Of a stretch of 64,000 bases of DNA, positions 22,419-34,000 are shown in pieces; the stretch's first letter is position 1; every line of letters starts with the position of its first letter. The stretch is taken from NCBI GenBank assembly GCA_005784505.1, contig VCAZ01000070.1, forward strand, positions 2,169,501 through 2,233,500, in the 5' to 3' direction. The stretch is from Bagarius yarrelli (Eukaryota > Chordata > Actinopteri > Siluriformes > Sisoridae). Both the position numbers and the translations under genes were made by a program. Below the pieces are notes generated by a model, which worked only from the letters and a program-made list of their open reading frames with translations, did no database searches and was not told the DNA's origin.

Positions 22419-22671
22419 TCTAATTATTTTTTTTTTTTCGAAAATGTGTTTAATTTTTATTCTGAATTATTCTGAAGGTGGAAGATCAGCTTCTACATAC
22501 ATTCGAAGCTGCTTGGCTGATGGTGAAGCATGATGGTGGTAGCACTAAACTTAAATTTTCTGTAATATCCACTACTAAAGGGTAGGCTAAGTCAAGTGGT
22601 GTGAATGGTCCTAAAAGCAGAAATACATTTCAGAAAGGTTGACCATATTGGATATTAAAATATTAGCTTTT

Positions 22672-22745
22672 AAACCACCAGGTACCACTGCTGGCCCTTG
22701 AGCAGGCCCTACCTCAACTGCTAAGTTGTAGGTTATACATTATAA
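22672..22745 (+). mobile_element. HE1/V-SINE-like internal fragment
   Basis: 'accaccaggtaccactgctg', 'gcccttgagcaggccct' and 'caactgctaagttgta' match the middle of the SINE. Confidence 0.5.
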
Positions 22746-23440
22746 CTGTTAGTTAACTTTTAGTCCCTCTGGTGCTTGTGGATTTACGTAACAACACGTG
22801 TTCCCGAAGAGCCAACATTTCCGTCCTTGGCTCACTTTCTTCCTGTGGTGCCTTCTTCCTGTGTTTCCTTACCATCTTCATTTGCCACAGCTGCCAAAGC
22901 CGCTCGGGTAACGGGGCGCCTTGCAGCGCTGCTTATCTGCCCACGGGCCTGAGATGGTCTTCACATCGTTTCCTCTCTCTTCTCGTCTGGACCGTGGGCG
23001 ATCATACAGTCACTCTGTGTCCTTGGCATAGAGCTTTTGTATTACACCCACATGGACGTGACAGACCTTGAGCTATAACAGGATGACAGTCTCTAAGCAA
23101 AGTACAGCTTTTTCATTCATTTATGCACTCAATGAATCTCTGCAATAGCTGTGGAATTGCACACACACACACATACACACATCACCATTTTCTGTCCACT
23201 GACTCGAAAAATATCTACAATCTTTATAAAACGGTGCTTTGATTCACTGGCTACACTTATAAGAAAACCTAATTTTTTATTCCTTTTTAATATAAAGAAC
23301 AGGTTTATGACGTGAGAAAGTCCATGATGTTCAAAAAAAAAACTAACAAAGTTGATTTGACATACCCACATCTGGAAAGATGAACCACCCAATAGGATAT
23401 AGTTTATATTCGTTTACAATTCCGGCACTCTTAAACTGGG
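22746..23440. other. Intergenic DNA with a locally GC-rich patch
   Basis: About 22.78-23.08 kb is richer in GC than its surroundings and carries a 99-codon open frame with no recognisable domain and no splice context. I cannot say what it is. (CA)n lies at about 23160-23180. Confidence 0.4.
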
Positions 23441-23444
23441 ATTT

Positions 23445-24060
23445 GGGCCCCGATTTGTTGGTCTGAGACAAATTTTGCAATCCTAAAAAAATTCCTAGAA
23501 GCTGATAGCTAATCTGTTTACTGACAGACGATTAACAGTCATTGCTATCAGTTTTTCCCTTGATGTAATTCTGCCAATAACTAAATATTTCTGACATTTT
23601 CCTGCATGAACTTCTCCTACAGACCTCAAACGAGAACCAATAGGATCGTCGAACTGATCGCACGACAATTCAAACCACCCCGGTGGACAAAACGTCAAAA
23701 TAGAAACTTATTGATTTATATTTGTTTAGCGTGTCATTGTTGCTTTTTTTGCAGCTATTTTAAATGTAGCAAGAGAACGTGGGATGCTAAACTTGTCACA
23801 GATCGATGACGTAAAACACCCGGGTTAGCAGCCCGACATCTTAATGATAAAGATTTCGGACTGCTAATTCTGAGTTTTACGTGGGACACTGAACATCTCA
23901 CGGATTCATGACATAAAAGCTGTAGCAGTCCTACAGTTCAATAATAGAGCTTTGGACTGTAATCTAAGTTTTATGCAGGATACTGAACGTGTCACGGATC
24001 GATGTAAACTCCGGATTAGCAGTGCTACAACTTTATAATTGAGCGAAGAGCCGTTGCATA
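23445..24060 (+). repeat. Interspersed element with ~100-bp internal tandem repeats
   Basis: It shares with 63.19-63.87 kb the segments 'cgatttgttggtctgagaca', 'aattttgcaatcct', 'gacagacgatta', 'ctcctacagacctcaaacga' and 'gaaccaataggatcg'. From about 23785 a ~100-base unit ('acgtgggat-ctgaac-tgtcac', 'ggat-gatgacgtaaaac', 'ggactgctaattctgagttt') is repeated about three times. It has no coding content and is probably a nonautonomous transposable element of unknown class. Confidence 0.6.
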
Positions 24061-24465
24061 AGTAATATAATGTCACATGAATAAATCCATGAATATAACG
24101 GGTCAGTTCGAAATGTCCTCTAAATATTGTTTGCCAACGAGTGGAGAATTCCCTGATTCCACATCTGGAAACCACATCTAAACCACATCTACTGTCGTTT
24201 TTGCTCAAAATACGATTTTTGCCTTTTTCTACCTTCAATCTTGTACAACTGCTGTCCGGACTATGCATCATTGATTGTTGTTAGCTTTGTCTTCAGTAGA
24301 AGTTGTTTCAAAACTATGTCTCTGTCAATGAAGCAATAAGTCCAGTTAATTCCCATCGCTGTGAACGGTTAGCCTTAACTGAAGTGATGAGGGCCTTGTA
24401 AGAAAGCCAGTATCAGATTACACTCGATGATTTAGGAAGTTCTTTAGAAGGAATCTCTGGCACTA

Positions 24466-24492
24466 AACACACACACACACACACACACACAT
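24466..24492. repeat. (CA)n microsatellite
   Basis: About 13 CA units. Confidence 0.9.
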
Positions 24493-24660
24493 TAACTAAT
24501 ACAATGGACACAAACATAAGGGAATTGCTGAAAAGAAGGAACTTCCAGAGATGTCAGGCCTATAAAGACGTGGACACCATAGCTTTCTGCCCTCCCTCTT
24601 TCTCTCTCCCTCCCTCTCTCTCTCCTCTCTCTTTCTCACACACTTTCTTTTACACGAATT

Positions 24661-24813
24661 TATTTACGCATTTGGTAGACGCCCTTATCCGGAGTGACTT
24701 ACATTTATCTCTTTTTTATACAGCTGAGCAATAAGGGGTTGAGGGCATTTCTTAGGGGCCCACAGTGGGGCTCGGTGTGCTGTCCAACACTTAACCACTG
24801 AGCTACCACTTCC
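24661..24813 (-). mobile_element. HE1/V-SINE-like copy
   Basis: The minus-strand landmarks are 'gcatttggtagacgccctta', 'tccggagtgacttaca', 'gagcaataaggggttgaggg' and 'cttaaccactgagctacca'. Confidence 0.75.
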
Positions 24814-25082
24814 ACTTCTGTGAAACACGTGATAATCTTCAGACCTTTCCAGCCATTAAGGTTCACTTAAATCCCTAAAAAATTACTTAAAACACAACAT
24901 GACACACAGAGGCAATAGCAATATCAGTAGCAATAGGCAGGTAAGGCATATTTTTGAGAGGTTGCCCCACAGCTATCATTTCAACCAGCGCCTAAAGACC
25001 TATCATCGCTTACGCCCAATGTTCCGCTCACGCTAACCGTAAACCAAACCCAAACAATCCCTCTCTAACTTTCTCTAGTAGG

Positions 25083-25500
25083 CCACCTACCACCTACCTA
25101 TCCATCCTCCATCCATCTATCCATCCATCCATCCATCACCACTACCTATCCCCTCCATCCTGCATCCATCAATCCTCCATCCTTCCATTCATTATCTATC
25201 TATCCATCCATCCATCCACCTCTTTACTTATCCATCTACTATCTATCATCCATCCATCCAGCCACCATCATCTACTAGCAATCTACTTATCCCTCTCCAT
25301 TCATCCATCCATCATCCATCCATCTATCCACCTACTTATCCATTATCCATCCATCCATAACCTACTTAGCCATTTCTACACCCATCTATTTACCTACCTA
25401 TCCACCCTTTCATTTATCCACATACTTATCTATACATCGATCCACTTACTTACTTATCCATCCATCCATCCATCCATCCATCCATCCATCCATCCTTTGC
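25083..25500. repeat. (ATCC)n-type tetranucleotide satellite
   Basis: About 420 bases consist of 'atcc', 'acct' and 'atct' variants, ending in a purer run of 'catc' units at about 25455-25495. Confidence 0.9.
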
Positions 25501-26084
25501 ATTTGCTAATTTTAACATTAAGAATAATTATCCGTCTGGCAACCTAAAGCAGAAAAAAGCATGAAGAAGAGGAAACATGCCAAAAAACGTTTTCATTGTT
25601 AACTCCTTCTTATTTTCTTATAATATATATACGAATGACTATTACTAATGATTACTGGGAAACGGGTTAGCGAGGGCTGCACTTCGCAGCAAACAGGTTT
25701 TATTTTGTATGTTGTATAAATATACATGAGGATATATTAACAAAATAATCTTTAAGAAACACCTTATATGTTAATTTTGCCTGGGACCCCCATTTCAACT
25801 TGGTTCGCCTCTAATGACACACACACACACCGATTTCAAGTTTATTTTTGTTTCTTAGGAATAAAACCTGATGTGTATCAGTGCTGTGTGATGGGTAAGA
25901 GTAAACATTTCCTGTGAAGAGCTCTCCATAAACAATATCACAGTCCTCTGGTCAACACACACACAGACAACACCTCCTTTTCCTCCCCAGCTCGTAGTAA
26001 ATACATTTTCTACAGCTCTTTTCCTCAACAACAATCAGTGTCCCTTCTGTTTCACTCGAATCGGTTCTCAGCTCTATTTGCTTA

Positions 26085-26215
26085 TACCGTACGCTAATTA
26101 GACCCGGCCAGCGCTGACTTATGACCTTGACGAGTTACGAGTCGCACGTGATGGGATTACACGCATATCTGCTTAATAAATTAAACAAGCTGTCTGCCAT
26201 TAGGAAATTTCCCAG
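26085..26215. promoter_or_regulatory. Possible cis-regulatory element
   Basis: A repeat-free patch holds a homeodomain-type GCTAATTAG, a perfect extended nuclear-receptor half site TGACCTTGA (26122-26130), a CACGTG E-box and 'cttaataaattaaa'. The density and lack of repeat decay suggest a conserved noncoding element. This is inference from motifs alone. Confidence 0.25.
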
Positions 26216-26348
26216 TTCTACTTTTTAAGGATGTCCATAGGGTTTAAATGAAATTAAAGTCTTAATTGAACCTTAATGAAGATTATTAGCTATTTTTAGG
26301 TACCCTTTAATGTCTATGTCTTACAGATGATAATATTAGTATTACTTT

Positions 26349-26515
26349 TTGGTCAGCACTCTTTTCCAGAGCGACTTACAGTTACTTTTATTACACAAAT
26401 AAGCAACTGGGGTTAAGGTTATGCTTAGGACCCAGCAATGTTAACTTGGTGGTACTGGACAGAACCTACAATATTCCAGTTAGCAGTCAACACCTTAACC
26501 ACTGTGCTACCAGTT
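26349..26515 (-). mobile_element. HE1/V-SINE-like copy
   Basis: The minus-strand landmarks are 'ccagagcgacttacag', 'aagcaactggggttaaggtt' and 'caacaccttaaccactgtgc'. Confidence 0.75.
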
Positions 26516-26655
26516 CTATATTATTGATATCTGATAATAATATTTTGTTGTGGATTTTTTTGGTGTTTCCCAGTTTGCATCAGTAAATATTAGATATAAA
26601 AAGAGCTACAAATATAAAAGCATATTAAGGAGACTGGAATAAAAAAAGGGGTGTT

Positions 26656-26903
26656 ATTCCTTTACTTCTAACCCGCTTATTCCCTATTCCGGGTCACAGG
26701 GTCTGCTGGAGTCTCTCCCACCGTCTCTAAAGGGCGAAAGACAAAAGACAGGTCGCCAGCCCTTACGGCCTAACATAAATGTTTTTGGACTGTGGAGAAA
26801 ACAGAGAACCCGGATAAAAACACACAAGCCAGGGGAACATCAAACTCCACACGAAAGATCCTCTGGGAATCACACCTGTGATCTCTTGCTGGAGTCACCC
26901 TGC
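26656..26903 (-). mobile_element. DANA/Mermaid-type SINE copy
   Basis: It runs 'aacccgcttattccctattc', 'gtctgctggagtct', 'gacaggtcgccag', 'gtttttggactgtgg', 'tcaaactccacacgaaag' and ends in head sequence 'gtgatctcttgctg'. Confidence 0.75.
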
Positions 26904-27129
26904 TCAGCTTGTGGTGTTCTTTTTTTAAAAAATACTTTTAATCACGGCTTCCATCTAGTGGCTGAATAAATGAACTACACCAAACCAATAAAACGGTTGA
27001 TTATAGCGTCATAAACGGAATATTACATTGATGGTGTGTAAAATAGTGAGTATAATCATGTTGAAAGTTAGACGAATTTTAAGTTAATCTAAATGATATT
27101 GATAAGTAATGATTAGGCAATTTAGGCAG

Positions 27130-27400
27130 ACTGATGATAAGAAGAAGACTGATGGCAAGGATGAAGGTAAGAGGTGGCATGAATGATCATAATATTGGAG
27201 TCATGACAATGATAATGATGACAACAGAGTTAATAAGGTTATATTAAAATAATGCAATCAGTGATGATGTATTAATAACATGAATGATGGTAAGCAAATG
27301 ATGATGAGATAAAGGATAATGACATGATTATAATTTCTTTGCTAATGAAGATCATGTTGGAGCCAAATGTTCTAATAAATAAAAAAAATGATGATGAAGA
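27130..27400. repeat. ATGATA-rich simple-sequence region
   Basis: 'gatgata', 'aatgatgat' and 'gatgatgaga' variants recur through about 270 bases of AT-rich DNA. Confidence 0.6.
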
Positions 27401-27411
27401 TTCAGCTTTAT

Positions 27412-27558
27412 TTATCTTCTATACCTCTTATTCTCTAATTTGGGGTCATGTCTCTGAAAGTTGAAGGCAGGAGGGGCCATCCTGGACAGGGCGCCAGTCC
27501 ATTACAGGCCCATACACACTCCACACACACTCCTATTGCAATTTAGAATCACCAATAT
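27412..27558 (-). mobile_element. DANA/Mermaid-type SINE fragment
   Basis: 'atcttctatacctcttattc', 'atttggggtcatg', 'ggacagggcgccagtccatt' and 'actcctattgcaatttagaa' are present. The tRNA-like head is missing. Confidence 0.7.
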
Positions 27559-27640
27559 GATAATGATGATTTGCTGATTATAATTGTCATATTTTTACCT
27601 GTCAAAAATTTAATTTCATCAACAACGACTTTATACACTT

Positions 27641-27705
27641 AAAGTGGCAGCTCATGGTTAAGTGTTGGGCTGCTACGTTGAAGATCAGGGTTGATTCCCA
27701 CATAG
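27641..27705 (+). mobile_element. HE1/V-SINE-like head fragment
   Basis: 'aagtggcagctcatggttaa', 'gtgttgggctgc' and 'gaagatcagggttgattccc' mark only the head. Confidence 0.55.
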
Positions 27706-28043
27706 CCAATAGACACTGCTTTTAAATAGTGATTTTTGAAGGTCACCGATAGGGTTTGTTTATTAACCACATCACTATATCAGTCGCATGGCTTAAATCT
27801 CAAGGTCATGTCAGCAACTCCAGACGTGCATTCCTTCTCACCCTTTCGTTCGCTGTGTACTTAATAATGATCTCAGTCAGCGATCAGATGTCTAAGATTC
27901 TCAGGGTATTTGCAGGATGGCAGATCTTAGGGCAACAGTTAGAACTAAAGAAAAGAAATTAGCTAGCAAGAACTCCTTGCCTTTGTTACACAGAATAAAT
28001 CGATTGTTTGGATCAAATCTCTTGCTTTTTTATATAGAATCAT

Positions 28044-29635
28044 TCAGTGATGTTTGCAATGACGTTTGAGCTTGTGGAGCAGGAGCAGGTGTGGATAACC
28101 TGGAAAGGTGGAGGTTTGATCTGGAGAGAAAGGAATGAAAGTCAGACGTAACAAGACAGAGTAAATGCTTTTGATGAAAGCGGGGAAGTGAACAGTGAGA
28201 TTACAGGGTGAAAGGGGGAAGATGGTAGAGGAGTTTAAGTACTGGGGTCGCCGTCCAGAGCAGGGAGAGTGTGTGAAAGAGGTAAAGAATCGAGTACAGC
28301 AGGTTGCAATGAGTGAAGAAACGTGACAGGAGGAGTTTGACTGGAGAATATCAGCTAGACTCAGGGGAAGGTGTACAAGACAGGGGTGAGTCTGGATTAG
28401 AGAAGCCATGATGTTTGATTAGAGACAGTGGTGAGACAGCTATGATGTTGATTAGAGACAATTGGTGATACAGCTATATGTCATGGATTGAGACATTGGT
28501 GATACCACTATATGTAATGGATTAGAGACATGGTGAGACCAGCTAGATGTATGGATTGAGACAGTGGTGCGACAGCGAGAATGTCGGTTAGATACAGTGG
28601 TGAGACCAATTGATGTATGGTTAGATACAGGGGTGAGACAGCTATGATGTTGGTTTAGAGACAGTGGTGAGACAGCGATGATGTATTATTAGAGACAGTG
28701 GGAGGGCAGCTATGATATATGGGTTTAGAGACAGTGGTGATATCCAGCTTATGATGTATGTTTTGGAGACAGTGGTGAGACCAGCTATGATTGTATGGTT
28801 TATAGACAGTGTGAGGAGCAGCTATGATTACGGTTTAGGGACAGGGGTATTTCCAGCTATGATGTAGGAAGTTAGAGACAGTGTTGAGACCGCTATGATG
28901 TATGGGTTTAGCGACAGTGGTGAGACCACTATGATGTATGTATTAGAGACAGTGTGATACCAGCTATGATTGTATGGTTTAGAACAGTGGTGAGACCACT
29001 ATGATTTTATGGTTTTAGAGACAGTGTTGGAACCAGCTATGAGATGTATGGATTAGAACAGTGGTGAGACAGCTATGGATGTATGGTTTAGAGACAGGGT
29101 TAGACAGCCTGATGTAATGGTTTAGAGACCGTGGTGAGAAGTCCATCTGTGGTGAGACAACTATGATGTATGGTTAGAGACAGTGGTGAGACAGCTATGA
29201 TGTATGGATTAGAGACAGTGGTGAGACCGGCGCTTCTAAAATCTGATTAGAGACAGTGGCGCTGAGGAAGAGACAGGTGCAAGCTGGAAGTAGCAGAGCT
29301 GAAGATGTGGGGTTTTCTGGGGCGACGAGTTGGACAGGATTAGGAACAGTTTATTAAGGGGATGACTCAGGTAATGTTTTGGGAAAAGGTCAGGGAACCA
29401 GATTGAGGTGGGTGGACATGTACAAGAGGGATGTGAATATATTGGTAGTAGGATGTTAGAAATTAAGTTACCAGACAGAAGGCAAAGAGGAAGTCCAAAG
29501 AGGAGGTATATGGATGCGATAAACAAGGTAATTAAGTTAATGTGTGTGAGTGAGGAGGATGTAGAGAATAGGATTAGGCGGAGACAGATGATTGGCTGTG
29601 GCCACCCCTAAAAGTGAACAGCCGAAAGGAGAAGC
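28044..29635 (+). mobile_element. LINE ORF2 3' half containing an internal 36-bp coding minisatellite
   Basis: The left part reads, with slips, as EEFKYLGS (28228-28255), then a segment like the family's GECxKEVKxRV, then GKVYKT (about 28366-28382). A tandem array of ~24 units follows. The frame then exits the array as ETVALRKRQ (about 29248-29276) and ends with EYIGSRMLEIKLPDRRQRG, KRRYMDAINK, VSEEDVENR and RQMIGCGHP. This is the landmark order of a fish non-LTR retrotransposon reverse transcriptase C-terminal half. The endonuclease and RT core are absent (5' truncated). Confidence 0.75.
28380..29262 (+). repeat. 36-bp minisatellite derived from a reverse-transcriptase coding segment
   Basis: The unit 'gagacagtggtgagaccagc' + 'tatgatgtatggttta' is repeated about two dozen times. 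In the LINE frame it encodes TVVRPAMMYGLE, 12 codons, so the array starts as a multiple of three in the parent frame. Individual units vary by one- or two-base losses (31-38 bases), so the array as read is not open. The parent segment is flanked on both sides by AGACAGTGG-like sequence, which would allow slippage or unequal exchange to duplicate exactly 36 bases. Confidence 0.85.
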
Positions 29636-30025
29636 CGGTTCGAAATTGTTGAATTATATTAAATGTTAAGCAACATGAACAGTTGTTTCCTGGTAATTAG
29701 ATTGAAAGTATGAAAAATGATTAACTATTTGTAACAATGTGCACAGAAACTTGTAGGATGAAAGGTTAAAAAAAACCTGTGTAACTATTGATATTGGATA
29801 CGATTTTATTCTTATATTGTCTATTTTCTTATAAAGTTGCTAAATGTTATTAATTAACATAACTTATTAAAAAAGCTGAAAGAGAAATCATTGCTAATTT
29901 AAACATAAAGATTATTTATCTGTCTGGCAGCCAGAAGAGGGAAAAAAGCAAGGAAAAGCGAAAACATGACAAACAAACTTTTCTTTTTTGTGGTTAAATT
30001 CAGTTTATTTTCATTTAATTATTTT
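29636..30025. other. Intergenic AT-rich DNA, nothing recognised
   Basis: AT-rich sequence with no gene, RNA or repeat landmark that I can identify. Confidence 0.5.
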
Positions 30026-30131
30026 AACTTCTTCTACCTTATTTCTTATTTTCCTAATTTAAGGTCACAGGGATCTGCTGGAGTCTATCCTGACCGTCTC
30101 TGAAAGGGCGAAAGGCAGGAGGTGGACACCT
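30026..30131 (-). mobile_element. DANA/Mermaid-type SINE 3' fragment
   Basis: 'ggtcacagggatctgctgga', 'gtctatcctgaccgtctctg' and 'aaagggcgaaaggcaggagg' mark the 3' third of the SINE. Confidence 0.7.
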
Positions 30132-30242
30132 TTGTTTAAATATATTTCTAGCCTCATCTGGGGCCCCCATTTCAACTTGCTTTGCCTCTGATGACACACA
30201 CCGTTCACAAGTTTCTTTTTGTTCATGAGAAATAAAATTTGT

Positions 30243-30402
30243 GATTGGACTGATGATCAGAAGATCATGGGTTCGATTCCCAGCACTACTAAGCTACCAC
30301 CAAGCTGCCCCTGTGCAAAACCCTTGACTGCTCAGATTAAATAAAAGTGAGATAATTATAAGTTGCTATGGAAAAGGGTATCTGCCAAATGCCTGAAATG
30401 TA
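30243..30402 (+). mobile_element. HE1/V-SINE-like copy
   Basis: 'gatcagaagatcatgggttc', 'gattcccagcactac', 'aacccttgactgctcag' and 'gaaaagggtatctgccaaat' are in order. The first bases of the head are lost. Confidence 0.75.
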
Positions 30403-30703
30403 ACGACTTTTGTATAGTTGAGAAACATTTCACAATTTTATATAGATAAAACGTCAGAATGCTCATCATCCTAAGTAAATTTACTTAAAAACAAATTAAA
30501 GACAAGTTAGTATTATAGTTAACAAACGGTGCTTGTAATAAAAATATTTGTAAAACTTTTAGCGTTTTAAATTGACGTCAGTTTTAAATAATAATCAGAA
30601 AATATTTGGCAACCCGAATGCAAACTGCTCTTACTGTAACCTGCACCTGTCAAAGTGCTCAAATAAACCGAAGTCCCGCCTCTCACTGTAACACCGCTTT
30701 TCT

Positions 30704-30779
30704 ATTGGTTGATTCCACTGCACCTGTTTCCAGATTTATCCAATCACAGTTGGACGAAGTGCCGTTCCAAGATGGCGGC
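30704..30779 (+). promoter_or_regulatory. tbc1d22b promoter: two CCAAT boxes and a YY1 site, no TATA
   Basis: ATTGG (inverted CCAAT) lies at 30704-30708, CCAAT at 30740-30744, and AAGATGGCGGC at 30769-30779. The last is the YY1 element often found just downstream of the start site in TATA-less housekeeping promoters. No TATA box is near. A transcription start close to 30.76 kb is inferred. Confidence 0.6.
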
Positions 30780-30816
30780 GTCCATCCCGAAGTATCAACC
30801 TTTCACTTTTTGTTGA
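30772..30816 (+). other. Possible 14-codon upstream ORF in the tbc1d22b leader
   Basis: The ATG inside the YY1 element opens a short frame beginning MAASIPKYQPF and ending at TGA 30814-30816, 130 bases before the main start. Whether it lies in the mRNA depends on the exact start site. Confidence 0.35.
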
Positions 30817-30946
30817 CAAAAACAGTCGATTAAGCAGCGAGATGTGTTTCGATGCGGCACAGTGCAGTTTTTAATAAACCATGTTTTCACCGGAAGAGGA
30901 AATGTTTTAAAGTTTATTTAGAGAAAGAAAGCTCGTCTTTGCAGCG

Positions 30947-31002
30947 ATGGCCGCCGACAATAAAATTCATTTCTGGAGGAGGAACGCAAAGGGTCCCGGA
31001 AG
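30947..31002 (+). CDS. tbc1d22b: tbc1d22b coding exon 1
   Basis: ATG opens MAADNKIHFWRRNAKGPG, like the family start MAAEN-KQFWKR. The donor is AAG|GTGAGC, phase 2. The start is chosen by family match. Confidence 0.9.
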
Positions 31003-34000
31003 GTGAGCTCAGGGTTTTAAACGAATATTTTGCCCTTTAAAATTCCATTTTCCTCATATTTTACTGATTTCTGGTCTGTTTTTAATGTTAATCTTTTCTT
31101 TCTGCTGGTTGAATTCGAGCAGAATACGTTGATCTAAACAAAGTTTTACTTGTAACCCTACTGCCTATAAAATAGCTTATTTATAATACATACTGTAACC
31201 ATGGGAGATAATGCGCATGCGCTAGTGTGTCCAGCTGTGTAGACGTGCACACACCTGGCCATCTGGTATCACGGTCATTCTCACGTGTACTCTGAGCATC
31301 AGGTTTCCTGCTGTGGTCCATGTGTTATAAATGTTTTATGTGCGTATATTATTTGGGTGGTCAGTGACCCGGACATGGTTCCCTGGGTAGAGCTCTGGTA
31401 TCAGGTGCAGAAATGCTGTAGTTTTCCGTACACTTTAGTGGCATCATTTTAAAGTTTCGGATTGCCATCTAACCGCCGAGTAAACTGAAGGATCACCCTG
31501 GACCGGATATCAGAGTGTTTGTTGTTAGAACTGTCGGTTCTAAAATGTTAAAGTGCAGGTTATTTTAATTACCTCTGAACCTTTAAGTCGTCATTTAGAC
31601 GTCCTTATCCAGAGCGACTTACATTTCTTTTTTATACAACTGAGCCATTGGGGGTTAAGGGCCTCACTCAGGGGCCCACGGTGGTGGCTTGGTGGTGCTG
31701 GGAATCAAACCCTGGTCTTTCTGATATCAGTCCAACACCTTAACAACTAAGCCACCACTTCCCCTGACATTATACATTAGTGCACAGGGAAATTTTCCTT
31801 TGCATATGACCACTCAGCCATAAGACAGCACCCCTGGAGCAGGGTGGGGGTTGAAGTTCTTGCTTAAGGACCCAACGGTGGCATTTACAGCATTTATTAG
31901 ACGCTCTTATCCAGATTGAAGTGTAGCAACCCACAAAAACGATTAAAGAGCATTCTTCACTGACGTTCAAATCTAATTGTAAATGATAAAACATCCGATC
32001 TGTGTGCTTACATGGCAGACGGTAATGCACATCTAAAATTTATATTCGATTTATTTCCACGTATGATTGAGGCCTGGAACCGATCCGAAAATATCGGAAT
32101 CTTTATCCTTTTTTTTCCTGCTTATCCGATCTTGGATCATATCCCATCTGTGCCATGCTGGAGGAAAAATCTGAATTAGGTCACTTGATACATGGAATGT
32201 AAATGGTTTCTCAATAACACGAGACAAAACTGATCAGCACGAGTGCTTACACTTACAGGGGTTTCCTGATTTTTAAAAGCTTTCAGATTGGGAAAAAAAA
32301 GAGAGAAAAGAGAACACTAATGAATCTCTGTTCTTCCTCCTGTGGGTTTCATATGAATGACTTGCTTAAAAATGAGTAAGATTTCAGCTTTGTGGTTTAA
32401 TTGCTGTCTCCTTTGAGTCTTTCTAAAAAAACAGGAAGTCCTAACTGTCACTGCTGAAAGACAATCTTGGGTACTTCCCTATAAGCAATCAGGTGTCACG
32501 TTTCATAGACTTTGTCTCGGTGTGAGTATGTGGGTTTGGCTGTAGAAACTCCCTGTTACATTAAAATAAAATGTTGTGTATAATTGTATATTTCAGTAGG
32601 ATTAGCTTCCAGGCTTGTTTATCTAGACCCGACATTCTACTACTACATTTTATTTTTCCGAAAGCGACTTTATTGCTGCACTTCACAATGTCCTACAGAT
32701 ACTACAGCTCAACAAGGAGGACAATGTCAAATCTCCTTAGACCGCCTTCTTAATCTTACTTTAATACCCAGGTGTCCTTTAGTGTGTGGGTGGTGGATTT
32801 TTAACAAACTGGTTTAGGTTTTTTAAGGTGTTCCCGTTTATGCCTGCCAGCTGTGAATCACGGTGATGCATTCATTTAAATACAAAGAATTTTCATTTGG
32901 CAATAGTTTCTACCACAGAAATGGTATTTTCTGTAGACTACAAAAGTATGCACCGGAATCATACCATAGACCGGTGGAACCATTTTAATATAAGAATACT
33001 TATCTAACCTTCTAAATCATTAACTCGATGAGTTTCCAAACTCTTAAACTTACTAATAATCCAATTGTCTAGTTCACTAACTCTCAAACTTACTAATTAT
33101 CCTACAATAAAATAGTTCATTACCTCTCAAACGTACTAATTATCCTACGATAAAATAGTTCATTACCTCTGAAACGTACTAATTATCCTACGATAAAATA
33201 GTTCATTAACTCTCAAACTTACTAATTACCAATTGTTTAATTTACTAACTTTCAAACCTGCTAATTATACAATTTTACTAGTTCACTAACTTGTATTGAT
33301 TCTTTTTGGGCCTTTTGAACCTGCTAAAATCAAGCCTGGTCCTCTGTGCCTTTAAGTTTGGAGGACAGATGTTACATGGTTAATGGGAAAAGGGTTAATG
33401 TGCAAGAATGTTGTGTAACAGCAGTTACAAAGTGATTTTGGTAAAGTGTTCTATTCGGTATATACCATAACTATTTACAGGAAGACATCATAACATGACC
33501 TTTAACCTACAGAGTTACTTTAAAGGTTGTCTGTCTACTTTCCGCGCCGCTTCTGTTCATTAAAACCCTATCGCGGTGCATGTTGGGTAACTCGGATCAA
33601 CTCAAACCCTTAACTCTCCAAGGCCTTGTCTGATGAACTTCAATTCAGGTTAATAAAAAAATCACTGCTGCCCTTCTGCATCTTTTACCCAGAAGAGGAA
33701 ATCTGACAAGGGCACGTTTAATATTCTGCGAGGACGCATAGGACAATAGGACATTTCTAACCTTTTAGTAGAATTCGTAACGAGCCGAAAGACCCTTAAG
33801 GTTAGAGGTGCCTAGGTAGGGAGTGTGTGTTACCTGTAGGGGAGCTGTTGTAGCTGCAGGGCAACAGCCATGTGTGTGGTTGAGTTAATGGTCAGTCATG
33901 TGATGACAGATTTCTGATTCATGATTGGACGATAGATGATAATACAGTTGGAATGTTTGAGCGAGTGTTTAGGTATAAGTGTTTGAGCGAGTGTGTAAGT

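Noticed and set aside
22772..23071. 99-codon frame in a GC-richer patch
   Set aside because: No recognisable domain and no promoter or splice signals. Kept only as an unexplained patch.
28044..28409. 121-codon minus-strand frame
   Set aside because: It lies antisense to LINE ORF2 sequence that is recognisable on the + strand.
28380..29262. CRISPR-like repeat array
   Set aside because: Units are directly adjacent without unique spacers, vary in length, and derive from LINE coding sequence. The context is a vertebrate genome.
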